Assembly (NCBI GenBank): GCA_001599755.1
Contig: BCHX01000002.1
Span: forward strand, 2,542,001-2,606,000
Source of the DNA: Gliomastix tumulicola
Taxonomy: Eukaryota; Ascomycota; Sordariomycetes; Hypocreales; Bionectriaceae
Reading direction: 5' to 3'
Length of the DNA stretch: 64,000 bases
The notes under the pieces were generated by a model. That model made no database searches. It worked only from the letters and a program-made list of their open reading frames with translations, and was not told the DNA's origin. Position 1 is the stretch's first letter. Each line of letters begins with the position of its first letter. This document shows, piece after piece, positions 31,533 through 43,264 of this stretch. The translations under genes were made by a program, and so were the position numbers.

Positions 31533-33659
31533 TTACTTGGAAGTCCCGTTGGTCCCATATTGACTGGCACCATTTGCCTTCTTCTTCAGCAAAGGAGCCT
31601 GTGCCGACGGGCCCTCGTCATCGCTCTCGCTGTCTTCCACGGCCGACTCGTTCGGAAGCAGCATCGAGCTGCCGACCATCGTCTCGCCGTCCTCTTCGTC
31701 CTCCCCATCGCTCTGCTCCGGCGTCGCGGAAGGACCCTCGCCCTCCTCGATCAACATCACAGGGATGATTCCGAAGGCGCCGACAATGGCGAGCACCAAA
31801 AACGGGGCGAGGACGAATCCGTGGTCAACACCCCAGGTGAAGACCACGCCCGTAACCAAGGGCCCGCCGGCTCTTCCAAGGCCGCTGAATGCAGTAGCAA
31901 AGCCGTTCAGAGTGCCAAGAACGCGGAGCGAGGAGCAGGAGTTGGTGAGGAGAATCGTAGTCGACGGGAAAGCGATGATGATGCATGCAGCTTTGATGAG
32001 CATGATGAATCCGAGAGCTGTGTAGCGAGCCGTGGCGGTGCTAAACAGTACTGTGTACGGAACAAAGAAGTATGTGATCGGCAGAATAACGGCTGCAGAC
32101 CGTCGTTAGTTCACCAACATCCAGGTCATGCGGGAGCCGAGATGGAAGACTTACAGCAAACCCTATAGCAGTTGCGGACGCCGAAGCGAGCAACCAGAGG
32201 AGGATACAGAATAAACTGGATGAGGCCGCAAGCAATGCCGTACAGGGTGAAGATGGTTCCGATTTGCCCAGACCTCAGACCAAAGCCGCCAGTAAAGTAA
32301 AAGGGGAGTCTGGTATTATCGGGAGTAGGCTGCACCTTGGGGTAATTGAGAAACACAGGCAGCACCTGGTCCAAAGCAATGGAGTGGAAGGCCAGAAACG
32401 TGTATGAGATCAGGTTGAGGGTGGTCTGCCGCGTGAAGACCTCGCTGAGACCGGCGGGAGCATCTTTGGACGAATGATCTGAGACTTTGGTAGGCACCAA
32501 AGGAGCAGTGGCCTCACCATCGACAAACGAGGCCCGCCTGTTTGAAGGCTCGGGTCGACGGCGTTTGAAGGAGCGGGACAGACGCTTTCCAACTAGGAGG
32601 CCCCAGTCCTCCTCGTGCTTCTTGCTGGCCAATGTCTCCTTCAGGAACAAGGCGGCACTAGCGAAGGAGATGAAAAAGAAGACGGTGGCAATGAGATTCG
32701 GAAGCGCGTAAGGGAAGTGCTTGAAGAACTCAATCTTGCCGAAGACTTCGGGGAACTGCTCGGCAGGCTGCGCAAAGAAGCCTCCGAAACTGGGGCCTAC
32801 CACAGAGCCCAGAGACCACACCAGCGGCATGATGGAGAAGGCCCGGGGCTGTAGTTCTCTTTCTGGCACCATTTCTGCGACCATGGTTCTAATGATGCCG
32901 ACTAACAGGCGATGGCAGTTAGTGTCGAGTCCACACGATGATAATATACAGCATGAAGCTCACCGTTTCCATTCCCAGCTCCCATGATGGCTCGGACAGT
33001 GATAGCCATGGGCAGGCTCGTGGAAAGACCCCAGATGACGAAAGTGATCATTGTGCTGGCCAGTCCACACAGAAGAACAGGTTTTCGCCCAAACTTATCG
33101 GACGCCTTTCCCCAGGGAATGGCAAAGATACTCTGAGCGATAGAGAAGGTGGCCGACGTCACGCCAGCCCATCTCGCCACCTTGTTCTGCTCTACGCCGA
33201 AGTCCCGGATCATCTCTGGGAGGTAGGGATACACCGAGGTGTATGCCAGGGGCTCGGCGAAGCGGGCCACAGCTATAGAATGTCAGTACAGTGTTCGTGT
33301 AGGACAGAACGGGAGTCAAAGTAGGCAAGGGGGTATGAAGGGTAAGGGGGGGTGTGGAAGACTTGTATGGATGTGTACCAGCTATAGATCACGACGTCGT
33401 CTTGGCTGCCGGGTGGCACGTCTCAGCGCACATGCAGTGCTCATGAATGAGATACTGGCATGGCCAGTGACGACCATAATACCGAGGGCATCTCTCGCTA
33501 ATCTACCTGAAAGCTTCCATCTGATCAAGATCAAAAGGCTAACATCCCCCCGTTGACGCGTAGTGAAAGAAGGCAGAGGTCCTTACCCAGAATCGTGAGC
33601 TGCTTGGCAGGCAGCTTCGGCTTGGTAGCCGCATCTTTGCTAGCAGTCATCGCGGGCAT
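31533..33659 (-). CDS. Major facilitator superfamily transporter
   Basis: 562 aa over exons 33659-33587, 33272-32964, 32901-32155, 32092-31533. Twelve membrane helices are expected. The loop 2-3 signature of the DHA1-like group is seen as GKASDKFGRKPVLLCG, with RAIMGAGNG in helix 4 and a long cytosolic loop between helices 6 and 7 carrying basic stretches (RLSRSFKRRRPEPSNRR). The tail is acidic and Ser-rich (DGEDEEDGETMVG). It resembles the fungal group that includes yeast YCR023C, whose substrate is unknown; an efflux or vacuolar role is possible. All four exons join in frame with canonical GT-AG ends; the exon 3-4 join reads YRVCSVILP, continuing a helix. It is transcribed divergently from the M28 peptidase across 1.4 kb. 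Confidence 0.9.
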
Positions 33660-35077
33660 GGACGGCTAAAGATTATGAAGCTCGATGATGTAGGCCAGTC
33701 CCGATACCACAGGAGTCGCAGGCGAGCGCTGATGAGAAATTCTTCCTACTGTACGCTGGCGATCATGGAGGATGCCGAGTCGATCCGCTAAGACGATCCA
33801 GTCAGACGGTCCGGGGTTCGTTGAAAGAAATTTATGACGCTACGGCAGGAGGACGAGAGACGTAGGACGAGGAGCACGAGCGGGAGAGGGGAGAGGAATA
33901 TAAGAACGAGTCTGACACCATCTGCATTCCACACACACCATGTAAGAAGGAGAGAAAAGGCAGCACAGACGGAGGAGTGACAGACAGACAGGAGAGTGAA
34001 AAATTGACTTAGACATGCGGTTTGCTTGGCGACGGCAGAAGTGGATTCGCATTTTATAATGTCTTAGAGGCAGGTGGCCTGTAAGGAAAGCGCTAACTGC
34101 ACCTGGACGATCCACTGCGTCAGTACAACGCTGGAACGGTCATGTGCAGCTGGACTCGCTGCGCACTCGGAGCCGGGGCAGCGACACCGAGGGAGAAAAT
34201 ACGGGCTTCCGTCAGTGGAAGAGAGAGGGTGGTGAGGCACTCTGCCGTATGCCCGTCCGCAGCGAGGCGTTTGGGGGTTCGCGACCGTGAAGGGATTACC
34301 AATCACGTTAGGGGACCACTGCAGCCAGGCCTTAATACAGCACCAAGTACTCTTTCACGCTCAGATGACACCCTACGCGTCCGACAACGGAGAGACAAGC
34401 ACGCCGATGACTGCAAACCACCGTCCCGTATCCTCCAAATCCATGTCTGTCCGTGTCACCTGCGGCGCCTGCTTGCTTGCTTGCATGCATGTGTCTCATC
34501 GACCCCTCAATGGGAGGTTGGGAATGGGGGAATAATGCCTGACCGGGGCACTCCTGCCGGCATACGGGGGACCAGGACCGCGGCCACCGCTCTCCGTGCT
34601 GCTGCGATGCCAGGGTCGCATCCGAGCAGAATCAGGCGTTCCCCAGGACCGCAATTTTACAGATTTCCATGGTCGATGAGCCGCAATTCAAATCCAGACG
34701 AGACGGAAACAGAGCCAAGACGGAGGCCGGTTCGGTGCTGGTTTTTGGTGCAGGCTCTCAGTGTGGAGGTGGGCAGAGTGGGAATTTGGGAAAGCAGCAA
34801 CGTCACCCGCGCCTTCCGCTACTGGTGGCAACCTCCAGGAAGGTGGGGCCGATGCCGTGCTTGCCTGTTCCACAGCGACTACTGACCGCCCAGCAGCCAA
34901 TCACAGGAGCCAGGACCTCCCAGGTGGGGGCTGGCTGGTCACATCATCACAGCCTCCATCTCCATCATCTGAATGGCTGGTTCATCTTCACGGTGGAAAA
35001 GCTTCCATTCTTTTCTTCTGTCGCAAGGTTCTATCAGCTCTGTATCCCATCCAAATTTTGACACGACCGGTGGAAGG
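33660..35077. other. Divergent promoter region, 1.4 kb
   Basis: Shared upstream DNA of the MFS gene (minus) and the M28 peptidase (plus). A 247-codon plus ORF at 34142-34885 has no recognisable pattern and is judged spurious. An in-frame upstream ATG at 34973 could extend the peptidase by 35 residues. Confidence 0.55.
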
Positions 35078-37507
35078 ATGGCCAACGAGTCTACACCTCT
35101 CATCCAGACCGTGCGTATCGGGCCGGCCCGGCGACGGTACTCACACAACACCTGCAGACGGTTCTGCACTCTCGCGAGCGCCTGCCTCCTCATCACGGGC
35201 TTCACCATCTTCCTAGCCCACGTCTTTCTGGTCTGGCCGCATCACTACCATCATGGCCGGCACAGTCGGTACTCAGACTCACGCGAGAACGGCGAGACTG
35301 TTCTAACCTTCAATGATCTCGAGGCAATCCTTCTCGGCACGCCATCGTCGGAGCTTGCCGAGAAGTGGCTTCGCTACTACACCTCCGGCCCGCATCTCGC
35401 TGGCAAGAATATCTCGCAAGCTGAGTGGACGAGGGACCGGTGGGAGGAATGGGGGGTCGCCTCTGAGATTGTAGCCTACGACTGCTACACCAATTACCCG
35501 GTGGATCACAGCCTCACCCTGCTGAAGCAGTCGAAGAAGTCCAAGTCTTGGGATGTGAGCTTCGAGGCGTCCTTGGAAGAAGATGTACTGGAGGAGGACC
35601 CCACGACTGCTCTCGAGGACCGGATCCCGACGTTCCACGGCTACTCTGCCAGCGGCAACGTGACGGGCTCCTTCGTCTTTGCCAACTATGGCACGTACCA
35701 GGACTACCAGGACCTGGTCGATTTCGGTATCGATCTTACTGGCAAGATTGTCATTGCCAAGTATGGTGGTATCTTCCGCGGTCTCAAAGTCAAGCGTGCT
35801 CAGGAACTCGGTGCTATCGGTGTGCTCCTCTACAGCGACCCTGGTGATGATGGAGAGATCACGGAGCTGAATGGCTACGACTACTATCCTAAGGGACCTG
35901 CGAGAAACCCCAGTGCCGTCCAACGGGGATCTGTTCAGTTCCTGTCTACATCGCCTGGTGACCCGTAAGTTCATCCTCGCCGAATTTGGCATCATGTCAT
36001 TACTAACATGCGTTCAAGAACCACTCCTGGATATCCCTCTAAGCCTGGCGTACCCAGAGCTCCTGCGAATCTGTCCACCCCCAGTATCCCCTCTCTCCCC
36101 ATCTCTTACACTGATGCGCTTCCTATCCTGAAAGCGCTCAACGGTCATGGCCCCAAGTCGACCGACTTCAACAAGTGGTGGAACCGAAACAACGGGCTGA
36201 GGCACAAGGGAGTGGACTACCACATTGGACCTACGCCCGATGATGTCGTTCTCAACCTCTACAACGAACAGGAATATGTCATCACGCCCCAGTGGAACGT
36301 CATTGGCATCATTAACGGCACCATCCCCAACGAGGTGGTCATCGTTGGCAACCACAGAGATGCTTGGATCGCTGGCGGCGCCTCTGACCCTAACAGTGGC
36401 TCCGCCGCCCTGAACGAACTCGTCCGCAGTGTTGGCAAGGCCCTTGAGGCAGGATGGAAGCCCCACCGCACCATTGTCTTTGCCAGCTGGGATGGCGAGG
36501 AGTACGGTCTCGTCGGCAGCACCGAGTGGGTGGAGGAGTATCTTCCCTGGCTGCAGGATGCCAACGTGGCGTACGTCAATCTTGATGTAGCTGTCTCCGG
36601 GCCTGAGTTCGGTGGAGGTGCTACGCCATCTCTCAGCCAGGCTCTTCGCGACGCCACAACCAAGGTCCTCTCCCCGAACCAGACTGTCCCAGGACAAACG
36701 ATCTACGATCTATGGGATAAGAAGATTGCCCCCCTGGGTAGCGGCAGCGACTTCACAGCTTTCCAAGATTATGCTGGTGTTCCCTGCCTCAGTCTCACCT
36801 TTGACAGGACCAAAGACTCGGCTGTCTACCACTACCACTCCAACTACGACGACTTCGCCTGGATGGAGAAGTACGGCGACCCGGGCTTCAAGTATCACAA
36901 GGCCATGGCTCAACTCTTCGGCGTGCTGCTCGCAAGTCTCGTTGACAGCATCGTCATCCCTTTGAATGCTACCGAGTACGCCGACACGCTTGATGGCTAT
37001 CTGACCAACCTCGAAACCAAACTCAACACTCACGAAGAGCCCACAACTGAGGACGAGATCTTCGCACTGAGGGGCCGCGTCACCCCTGACAAGCCGACAG
37101 GGAGCGGTGATGCCTTCAGGACCAGTCTCCTTGCCATCCACGAAGCTCTCGCCTCATTCCGAATTGCCGCCGCTAAGGTAGATGAAGACGCCTCCTGGGC
37201 CAACGAGCAGCTAGAGAAGGGTATTCCCTGGTGGAACATCGTCAAGAAGATCAAGGTCTGGAAGACCGTCGCAAGTGTCAACCACAAATACAAATATCTC
37301 GAGAGGCAGCTCCTCTACGAGGGCGGCTTGGACGGCCGCAGCTTCTTCAAGCATGTGGTCTATGCGCCCGGGCTCTGGACCGGCTACTCGGGGGCAGTCT
37401 TGCCGGGTCTCACCGAAAGCATCGACGCCAATGACTACGGGAACGGACTCAAATGGGCCCGTATCATCAAGGACAAGGTCAAGGCTGCTACCAAGAGCCT
37501 GAAGTAA
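35078..37507 (+). CDS. Transferrin-receptor/PSMA-like M28 family peptidase, type II membrane protein
   Basis: 791 aa over exons 35078-35964 and 36019-37507; the intron has a perfect ACTAAC branch site. A short cytosolic tail begins MANESTPLIQ, with an acidic dileucine (ExxxLI) sorting motif of the AP-3/vacuole type. One signal-anchor helix (CLLITGFTIFLAHVFLVW) follows, then a protease-associated domain (about 190-300), the M28 peptidase core and a C-terminal helical dimerisation domain. Expected zinc ligands and catalytic residues are all seen: GNHRDAW (H408), SDPNSG (D419), the GEE pair (E456/E457), NLDVAV (D485) and HYHS (H569). It should be a vacuolar or lumenal co-catalytic zinc carboxy- or aminopeptidase like yeast Tre1/Tre2 and Vps70 relatives, but with an intact active site. 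Spacing from His to Asp is one residue longer than in human GCPII. Confidence 0.92.
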
Positions 37508-37843
37508 CGGAGGAGCGAAACAACCCCGACGTACTCTCAGCACGCAGCGGGGTATAAATCTGACATCTTTCTGTTTGGTTTAAATTCTCTAGAAACGGAA
37601 CGGCGGCATCTGCGTGTCTTTCGCATATCAATCATATTATATATATCCACTCATGTTATAAGTCGAGTTTCCCTGCTTGCACCCAACGCCGACAACAAAT
37701 AATCAATCTTCTCACATTTTGGTTGCGTGAGAGCCCTTTCCCAACCATGATATAATCCAAATGCCCCTCCAGAACGATTGCCTAAATCACAACTGAGCGA
37801 AATCCGCACCCGCATATGACTTCTCCCCAAACCCCTCATTTAT
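37508..37843. other. Convergent 3' ends, 336 bp
   Basis: AT-rich tails of the M28 peptidase gene (plus) and the MARVEL gene (minus). Nothing else seen. Confidence 0.6.
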
Positions 37844-38999
37844 TTATTGGTTCTGGTTAGCGGGATAGTACGCCGGAGGCTGGTTCGGGTTGGCAGGATA
37901 CACCTGCTGCCCGGGAACCTCATACACCGTCGTCGTCGTCGTCGTCTCGGACCCCTTCGCATACGGATCGACACCCCCCGTGTGCTGAGGCGACATGGGC
38001 TGCTGCGGCACACCGTAGAAGTTCTGCCCGCCGGGCGCCTGGTAGAACCCGTTGGCGACGATCGGCGGCGGCGGGCTGCTCGGGCTCGTGGGCGGCTGGT
38101 ATCCGACCTGCTGAGGCTGATGCTGATACTGCTGATACTGCTGCTGAGGAGGAGGCGCGCCGTACATCTGCTGGTGCGGGTTGTACGCCGTGTCCTGCTG
38201 GAGGTGGCTGGTGAAGGGGCCCGGCATGCCCTGCTGCGGGACGGCGGTGTATGTCGAGTGCGGCTGGGGCGTGAGCGGGAACGGCGCGTTGGCGACGGCG
38301 CCGCGGCCGTGGGAGATCTTGCTGTGCAGGCCGTGGCGGCGGTGGCGGCAGACGACGACGCTGTGGATGATGAGGGAGATGAAGAAGAAGAGGCTGCGGG
38401 TGTTGTGTGTGTCAGTTCCTATCGGTGTCTTGCTTGCCTACAAGGGCTGATGAGAGGGGAGACCTACCAGTTGATGGCACCCAGACCGGAGGCAGCAGCA
38501 AGGACACTCGCAAACGCGAGCTCCGCGTCCGTGAGCCCCGTCGAGTAGCAGCTGTAGTAGCTGCAGTACGTCCCGTCGCTGACAAACAGCCACGCCGTGC
38601 TCAGGGCCATGAGGACAAAGGACACGAGCCAGAAGAGGAAGAGGAAGATGTCGAGGACGAGCACGGCCCAGTAGTTGTACGCCTGCGGCGCGCACGAGTG
38701 TGCTGTGACGAGCCATACCGTGACGATGAGAGACGCGACGCACTAATTGTATCCGTCAGTTTTGTCGAGCAGAGCACATTGGAGAATTGATAGAGAAAAC
38801 TGAGACTGAGACTGAGACTGAGACATACGGTGAAGATCATGACGCTGTTGCTGACAAAGGCGATGACCGCCATCGTGTAGGCCGTGATGCCCAGCACCAG
38901 GATCGTCACGATCAGCTGGAGAACCCGCAGCACGATGAAGCCCCGGGGGTAGTTGGGGAAGTGCTCCCGTCCGGGGGCCCGTTGGACGGAAGAACCCAT
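37844..38999 (-). CDS. MARVEL-domain four-helix membrane protein
   Basis: 331 aa over exons 38999-38829, 38742-38468, 38393-37844. Four hydrophobic helices: FIVLRVLQLIVTILVLGITAYTMAVIAF; CVASLIVTVWLVT; YWAVLVLDIFLFLFWLVSFVLMAL; and FASVLAAASGLGAINWCLFFFISLIIHSVVV across the last splice junction. The first begins with the PRG-F-x-x-RVLQ entry typical of fungal MARVEL proteins. A short Cys-containing lumenal loop (YCSYYSCY) lies before helix 4. The cytosolic tail is a long Pro/Gln/Tyr-rich disordered region. MARVEL proteins organise membrane subdomains such as eisosomes or vesicle sites; the specific role here is unknown. Intron 1 begins next to a GACTGA repeat (38801-38824). Confidence 0.85.
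38801..38824. repeat. GAGACT hexanucleotide repeat at a 5' splice site
   Basis: Four or so tandem GAGACT units (AGTCTC on the transcribed strand) lie inside intron 1 of the MARVEL gene, immediately downstream of its GTATGT donor. Confidence 0.85.
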
Positions 39000-39771
39000 G
39001 ACTGTGCTTTGTTTGTTTGTTTGTTCGTTTGTTCGTTCGTTCTCGTCTAACAGAGCGGCCAGCGCACAAAAAGGGGACGGAAGAGAACAATCACAACGAG
39101 GGGGGGGGAACCCGAAAAGTAGCTTAACGAGAGGATATGATGAGAAGCAAGAAGGAAAAAGAGAACAAGGAGTCAATCAAGCGCGAGAAAAGGAGCAGGG
39201 CACCCAAAACGAAATTAACAACTAGCAGTGTGTGAGGGGGACTTTGTGCAAGCCACACTCCATCCTGCAAAGCTTTCGCGCGACGCCGCACAAGCGCGTC
39301 CGGGTAATTATTGTATGAAAATCTGCCTCGTCGGTTAGGTCCCCCCGGCCTGGGAAGAGGCCATTCCAGAATCCACGTCTCGTATTGAGAGGGAAAGGGG
39401 TCCCTCCCCCTTTAGCAGCCTTATAGCGCAGGGGTCGAGAACGTGATAGGGCGAGAAGCGAGGGCGGTGGAGCTGCGGCTGAACGATGTGGGCAAAGGGA
39501 AGGGGAGGGACAAGATTGATGCCGATCTAGCCTGAGGCGAGGGGAGGGATCTGCTGGGCAGCAATGGGAGATTGGGGGACGCTGGGGAGAGAGGAAAGAA
39601 TTGCTATTTGTTGGTGTTGAATCCCTTTCCTCGAGGTCGATCCTCTAGGAAGTCACGCATGTGTATATCTGCCTGCTATTTCCCTTCGACTCTAATCTAG
39701 TCCCGTCAATCCCCGAATCTATGAGTACAAAGTTACAGTATTTCAGTAACACACACCAGCCAGCGTTCCCT
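39000..39771. other. MARVEL promoter/leader and Mcr1 3' region
   Basis: Contains TTTG/TTCG tetranucleotide repeats (39008-39040) just upstream of the MARVEL start, purine-rich tracts to about 39200, and otherwise no gene. Confidence 0.55.
39008..39040. repeat. TTTG / TTCG tetranucleotide repeat
   Basis: Tandem TTTG units change into TTCG units, 10-40 bp upstream of the MARVEL start codon, so probably in its 5' UTR. Confidence 0.85.
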
Positions 39772-40998
39772 CTAAAACTTGTACACCTGCTCGGGCTTGT
39801 AGCCGAGCTCCTTGAGGGAGCCGGTCAGCTCGCCCTGGTCCTTGGGGCTCACCTTGTTGCCCGAGACGGCCTTCATCAGGCCGGGAGGCCCGCACACGAA
39901 GACCTTGATGTTCTCCTCCTTGGGCTCGGGGAGCACCGTCTTGAGCAGCTCCTTGCTGATGAAGCCGCTGCCGCCGGCCCACGTCTTGGGCGGCTTGTCG
40001 AGCACGTAGAAGGCGCGGAAGCGCTGCGGGTACGTGTTCTCGAGCTCGGCGAGCTCCTTGCGCAGCAGGATGTCCTCCTCGGTGACGTTGCCGAAGACGA
40101 GCGTCACCTTGGTCTTGTCGTTGGGGTTGTTGAAGATGGCCCGCGCGAGCTGCCACATGGGCGTGATGCCCGTGCCGCCCGCCACGAGCGCGATGTGGTC
40201 GTGCTTGTTCTCCGTCCACGCGTACTTGGGGAGGGGGCCCTTGAAGTCGAGGCGCTGGTCGGGCGTCATGTTGTGGATGTGCGTGCTCATCGGGCCGTTG
40301 GGGTACTGCTTGACGAGCAGGTCGAGGTAGCCCTTCTCGTCTGGTCGTCGTGAGGAAATGTCAGCAAACGGCCCTTTCGTCTCCGTAGCACCCGCTGTTA
40401 AACAGAACAATGTGCTCTACATACCCTCATCGTTGATGGGCGTGTACGGCCTCAGAGTAGCCTTCTCGTCGTTCGGCCCCTTGTACTTGGTCAGGACGGC
40501 GCTGGCGACGGTCAGACCCGAGACCTGGTCCGACTCGGGCAGCTCGAAGCGGAAGCGCTTGGTGTTGTGGTTGATGTTCTCGACCTCGGCGAGGCGCAGG
40601 GAGACGAAGCCCTGGTCGCCGCCCGTGAAGGCGGGCCCCTTGGTCGACGTCACCTCGGCGACCTTGGCAGCAGCAGCGGCCGCGGCCGGCGCCGAGGAGC
40701 CGCTGAGGAAGTAGTAGCCCGCTCCGCCGAGGGCGCCCGCGCCGGCGACGAGGAGGAGCGTGTTGGAGCCGCCCTTGCTGGCGCCGGACTCGGTGGCGTA
40801 GCGACGGGCCTGCTATGGGTGAGTTAGCAAAACCGGGAACATCAATTACTTCGTGCCGAGATCAGAGAGCGCAATTGCGCAACGGTAAGGTTCCCTCGGA
40901 CGAGTCCATTTGCCGAGCCCGAGGGGCAGGGAAATGCGAGGGGAAGAGCTCACCATCTTCAGCGGCTGCGCCGCGCGGAAAGCTGTGCGGGAGAGCAT
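39772..40998 (-). CDS. mcr1: Mitochondrial NADH-cytochrome b5 reductase
   Basis: 333 aa over exons 40998-40954, 40812-40425, 40340-39772. It transfers electrons from NADH to cytochrome b5 and other acceptors. The N-terminus ([15 protein letters not shown] then ARRYATESG) is a basic mitochondrial presequence, followed by a hydrophobic anchor ([19 protein letters not shown]), as in yeast Mcr1, which is sorted to the outer membrane and intermembrane space. FAD-binding RPYTPI, NADH-binding [10 protein letters not shown] and the CGPPGLM motif are intact, and it ends VYKF like the family. The exon 2 acceptor is a TAGCAG tandem (NAGNAG), so the protein may be 333 or 332 aa, differing by one Gln right after the presequence. 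It is one of the safest calls in the window. Confidence 0.95.
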
Positions 40999-41803
40999 GG
41001 TGAGCTGTTCGGGTCCAAGACGAAATCAATTGGGCCTCTGCGGTAAGTGATGGATGGATGTAGGAGGTGACGTGCGAAGGGAAAGGGAAAGACGAGGATC
41101 GGACAAGACAGCAGCAGAAGAGGAGCTCGGAAGGTGGATGACAAAGCCGAGCGGGAGCAAATTCAATGCATGACGTACCGGGCAATCACGTGGGTCCCTC
41201 ATCGCCCTTCACCCGATCGCATAGCAAAACGTGATCCAGTCCTCAGATGGCAACATTCACGAGTCGATGGACGACAACAAGGTAGTTTAGCTCTAGATTC
41301 ATCATATGTTGATTTGATTTGATCCAAGACCACTGTGCGTAGCCTCATTACTTGTAAAATATAATCATCTTTCGTGGTCCCGTAGCTTCGTTCCCCTTAT
41401 CCTCCTCGTCCGATGCCTTGCGAAAGGCACTGCTCAATCCGGTGAGGGATTGCTTAGTCTCGATCCTCATATTCGTTCATAATGGATGGACCGTCTCAAA
41501 CACACCCCTTCTGCCTCCTAAAGAGCACCGACATCGGCTCAGTAGTCGGTACACTGACAGACGTGCAGGGACGCCATGATCCCACTCCCACAGCAGATGA
41601 GCCGTTGAATTTCGTCGCAAATGATGAGCCTGGGCGGCTCAAGCTGCGCTCTTGTCCATTCAACTTCGCAGGAGCGATGCCTGCCTTGCTGCGGGCACTC
41701 AAGTCCAGCTGAGCGAGCTGGGAGCCCGCCTGAGCCGCCTCGTCAGTCTGCGTGGGTTCGTGATAACCCATCGAGCTGCTTGTCCAGCATATGGCGCGGT
41801 TCA
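40999..41803. other. mcr1 promoter and 3' region of the SH3 gene
   Basis: About 800 bp. Short ORFs only, no motifs. The first 200 bp carry CT-rich sequence on the mcr1 strand, consistent with a leader. Confidence 0.5.
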
Positions 41804-43264
41804 TCACCGCACAGATGCTGTTGAATCTGCGGCGACAGGCTCCTGCCCCAGGTCCGGGCTATCGTCCAGCTTTTCGTCGGCATCCTGGCTCTCTTTCCCT
41901 ATCCCAACATCTTGATACTGAGTCAGAGTAGGCGTGTTCGCTGTGCTGCCCCCTCGTTGGCCGTGATAATGAACCACTTGCGGGGGCAACCCCCCCGTTG
42001 AGATTCCAAGCTGGCCCGTAGGGTAAGGGTTGAGGTCTTTGCTCGATGTTGAAAACATGGACACGACGGGCTCCGGATATCCGTTCGCAGGATTCGCAGG
42101 TGCAGGCCCCGGGTTACTGCTGTGATCTGGCTGCGTCGGCGTTCCGACGTCGTTCGGCGACCCAAAGCCGTCTCCGCCAATCTGTCCCGTCAAACTATTC
42201 ATTCCCCCTTCAATCTCCCTCAGCAGCCGGACATATTCTTCCGGAACCAGACCACTCTCCTGTGTCCTCGGATCCTCCGCAACAAGCCAGCCTTGTCCGT
42301 GCCGATAGGACACCCAGATAATCTGCCCCTCGACCAGCGGTAGCTCGTTCTCGTTCTCCCTCTCGAAATCAAAGAGGGCAACGGCCTTGCCGTGAAACTC
42401 CTCGTCGGGTGAAGTGATGGTGAACATGTAGTCCCGGGAGTAGCGGGATTGGTCCTCCTCGCGGAAGCCAGGCGAGGACGGCGCGCTCGAATCGTAGTTC
42501 GTCTCCTCGTGATCCTGCTGTGCGGGTTGCGAGTAGTGATACGCTCGACTGCGCCTTGCTTCGCCTGAGGGGTATGTCACAAACTCCCCACCAGGCCCGT
42601 TTGCCTCCCCTCCATGACCGACATAGTAGCGCTCGCTGCCATCCCCCGCTGTACCGACGTAGTAGCCCCTCTCGTGGTCGAAATTACCCGGGTCTATGCC
42701 ATGAACCGGCTTTGACATGGTGGCAGATGTCGACTTGTGTTTGCGATGGTGTCTCGTCGAGACTACGGGGCTCTGCAAATCTTCATCCTCGCTGTACGGA
42801 GGGCCATCGCCAAAGTGAATGGGGGGCAGGTCATGGCCCCTGTTGAATCCGTCCGCGGTCCACGAGTCCCATGGCATCTTCTGGTCCCACGGGACGGGGG
42901 GGTCTGACAATCGTCGGTGCTCGCTTGCAGGTGTGGTGAGGCCTGAGGGCGGCCCAGAGGGCTCGGGCAGCGGGCCATAGTGCAACGGATGCGCGGTCGG
43001 GTAGGCAAAGTCTCGTACCAGTGTATAAGAGAGGCTCGAGGGGTACATCGGGAAGATGTGGGAGGGCGGTCGCGACCTGGACGGGATGGAGGCTGTCGAG
43101 TACTGCGACAAGCGGCTCTTCAGGGCGTGCGACATGTGCGCCGGTAACGTATCGGCCGAAGGCTGCGCGGTTCTGATTTGAGACGGGGATGAGTGCTCGC
43201 CGCTGTGTGAGGTCGAGGCAGCTTCCGCTGGCGGCGGCTCCGAAGAAAATGCCTGGGCTGACAT
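41804..43264 (-). CDS. SH3-domain protein, Nbp2/Skb5-like
   Basis: Single exon, 486 aa starting MSAQAFSSEPP; the longer reading frame uses a GTG, not an ATG. One SH3 domain lies at about 291-350: the ALYDY-type strand reads ALFDFERENENELPL, then EGQIIWVSYRHGQGWLVAED and GLVPEEYVRLL, with the conserved Trp, Gly and Pro of the peptide-binding face present. The EN-ELPL acidic RT loop and the LVPEEYV ending match the fungal Nbp2/Skb5 group, adaptors that bring Ptc1-type phosphatases or PAK kinases to MAPK modules. The rest is Pro/Ser-rich and disordered, with polybasic HHRKHK near 180. I infer an adaptor in HOG or cell-wall signalling; partners are not visible. Confidence 0.85.
   Translation of the reverse strand: MSAQAFSSEPPPAEAASTSHSGEHSSPSQIRTAQPSADTLPAHMSHALKSRLSQYSTASIPSRSRPPSHIFPMYPSSLSYTLVRDFAYPTAHPLHYGPLPEPSGPPSGLTTPASEHRRLSDPPVPWDQKMPWDSWTADGFNRGHDLPPIHFGDGPPYSEDEDLQSPVVSTRHHRKHKSTSATMSKPVHGIDPGNFDHERGYYVGTAGDGSERYYVGHGGEANGPGGEFVTYPSGEARRSRAYHYSQPAQQDHEETNYDSSAPSSPGFREEDQSRYSRDYMFTITSPDEEFHGKAVALFDFERENENELPLVEGQIIWVSYRHGQGWLVAEDPRTQESGLVPEEYVRLLREIEGGMNSLTGQIGGDGFGSPNDVGTPTQPDHSSNPGPAPANPANGYPEPVVSMFSTSSKDLNPYPTGQLGISTGGLPPQVVHYHGQRGGSTANTPTLTQYQDVGIGKESQDADEKLDDSPDLGQEPVAADSTASVR

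Noticed and set aside
34142..34885. 247-codon plus-strand ORF in the MFS/M28 spacer
   Set aside because: Arg/Pro/Cys-rich composition typical of random GC-rich translation, no domain pattern, no splice-compatible extension, and it lies in a divergent promoter.
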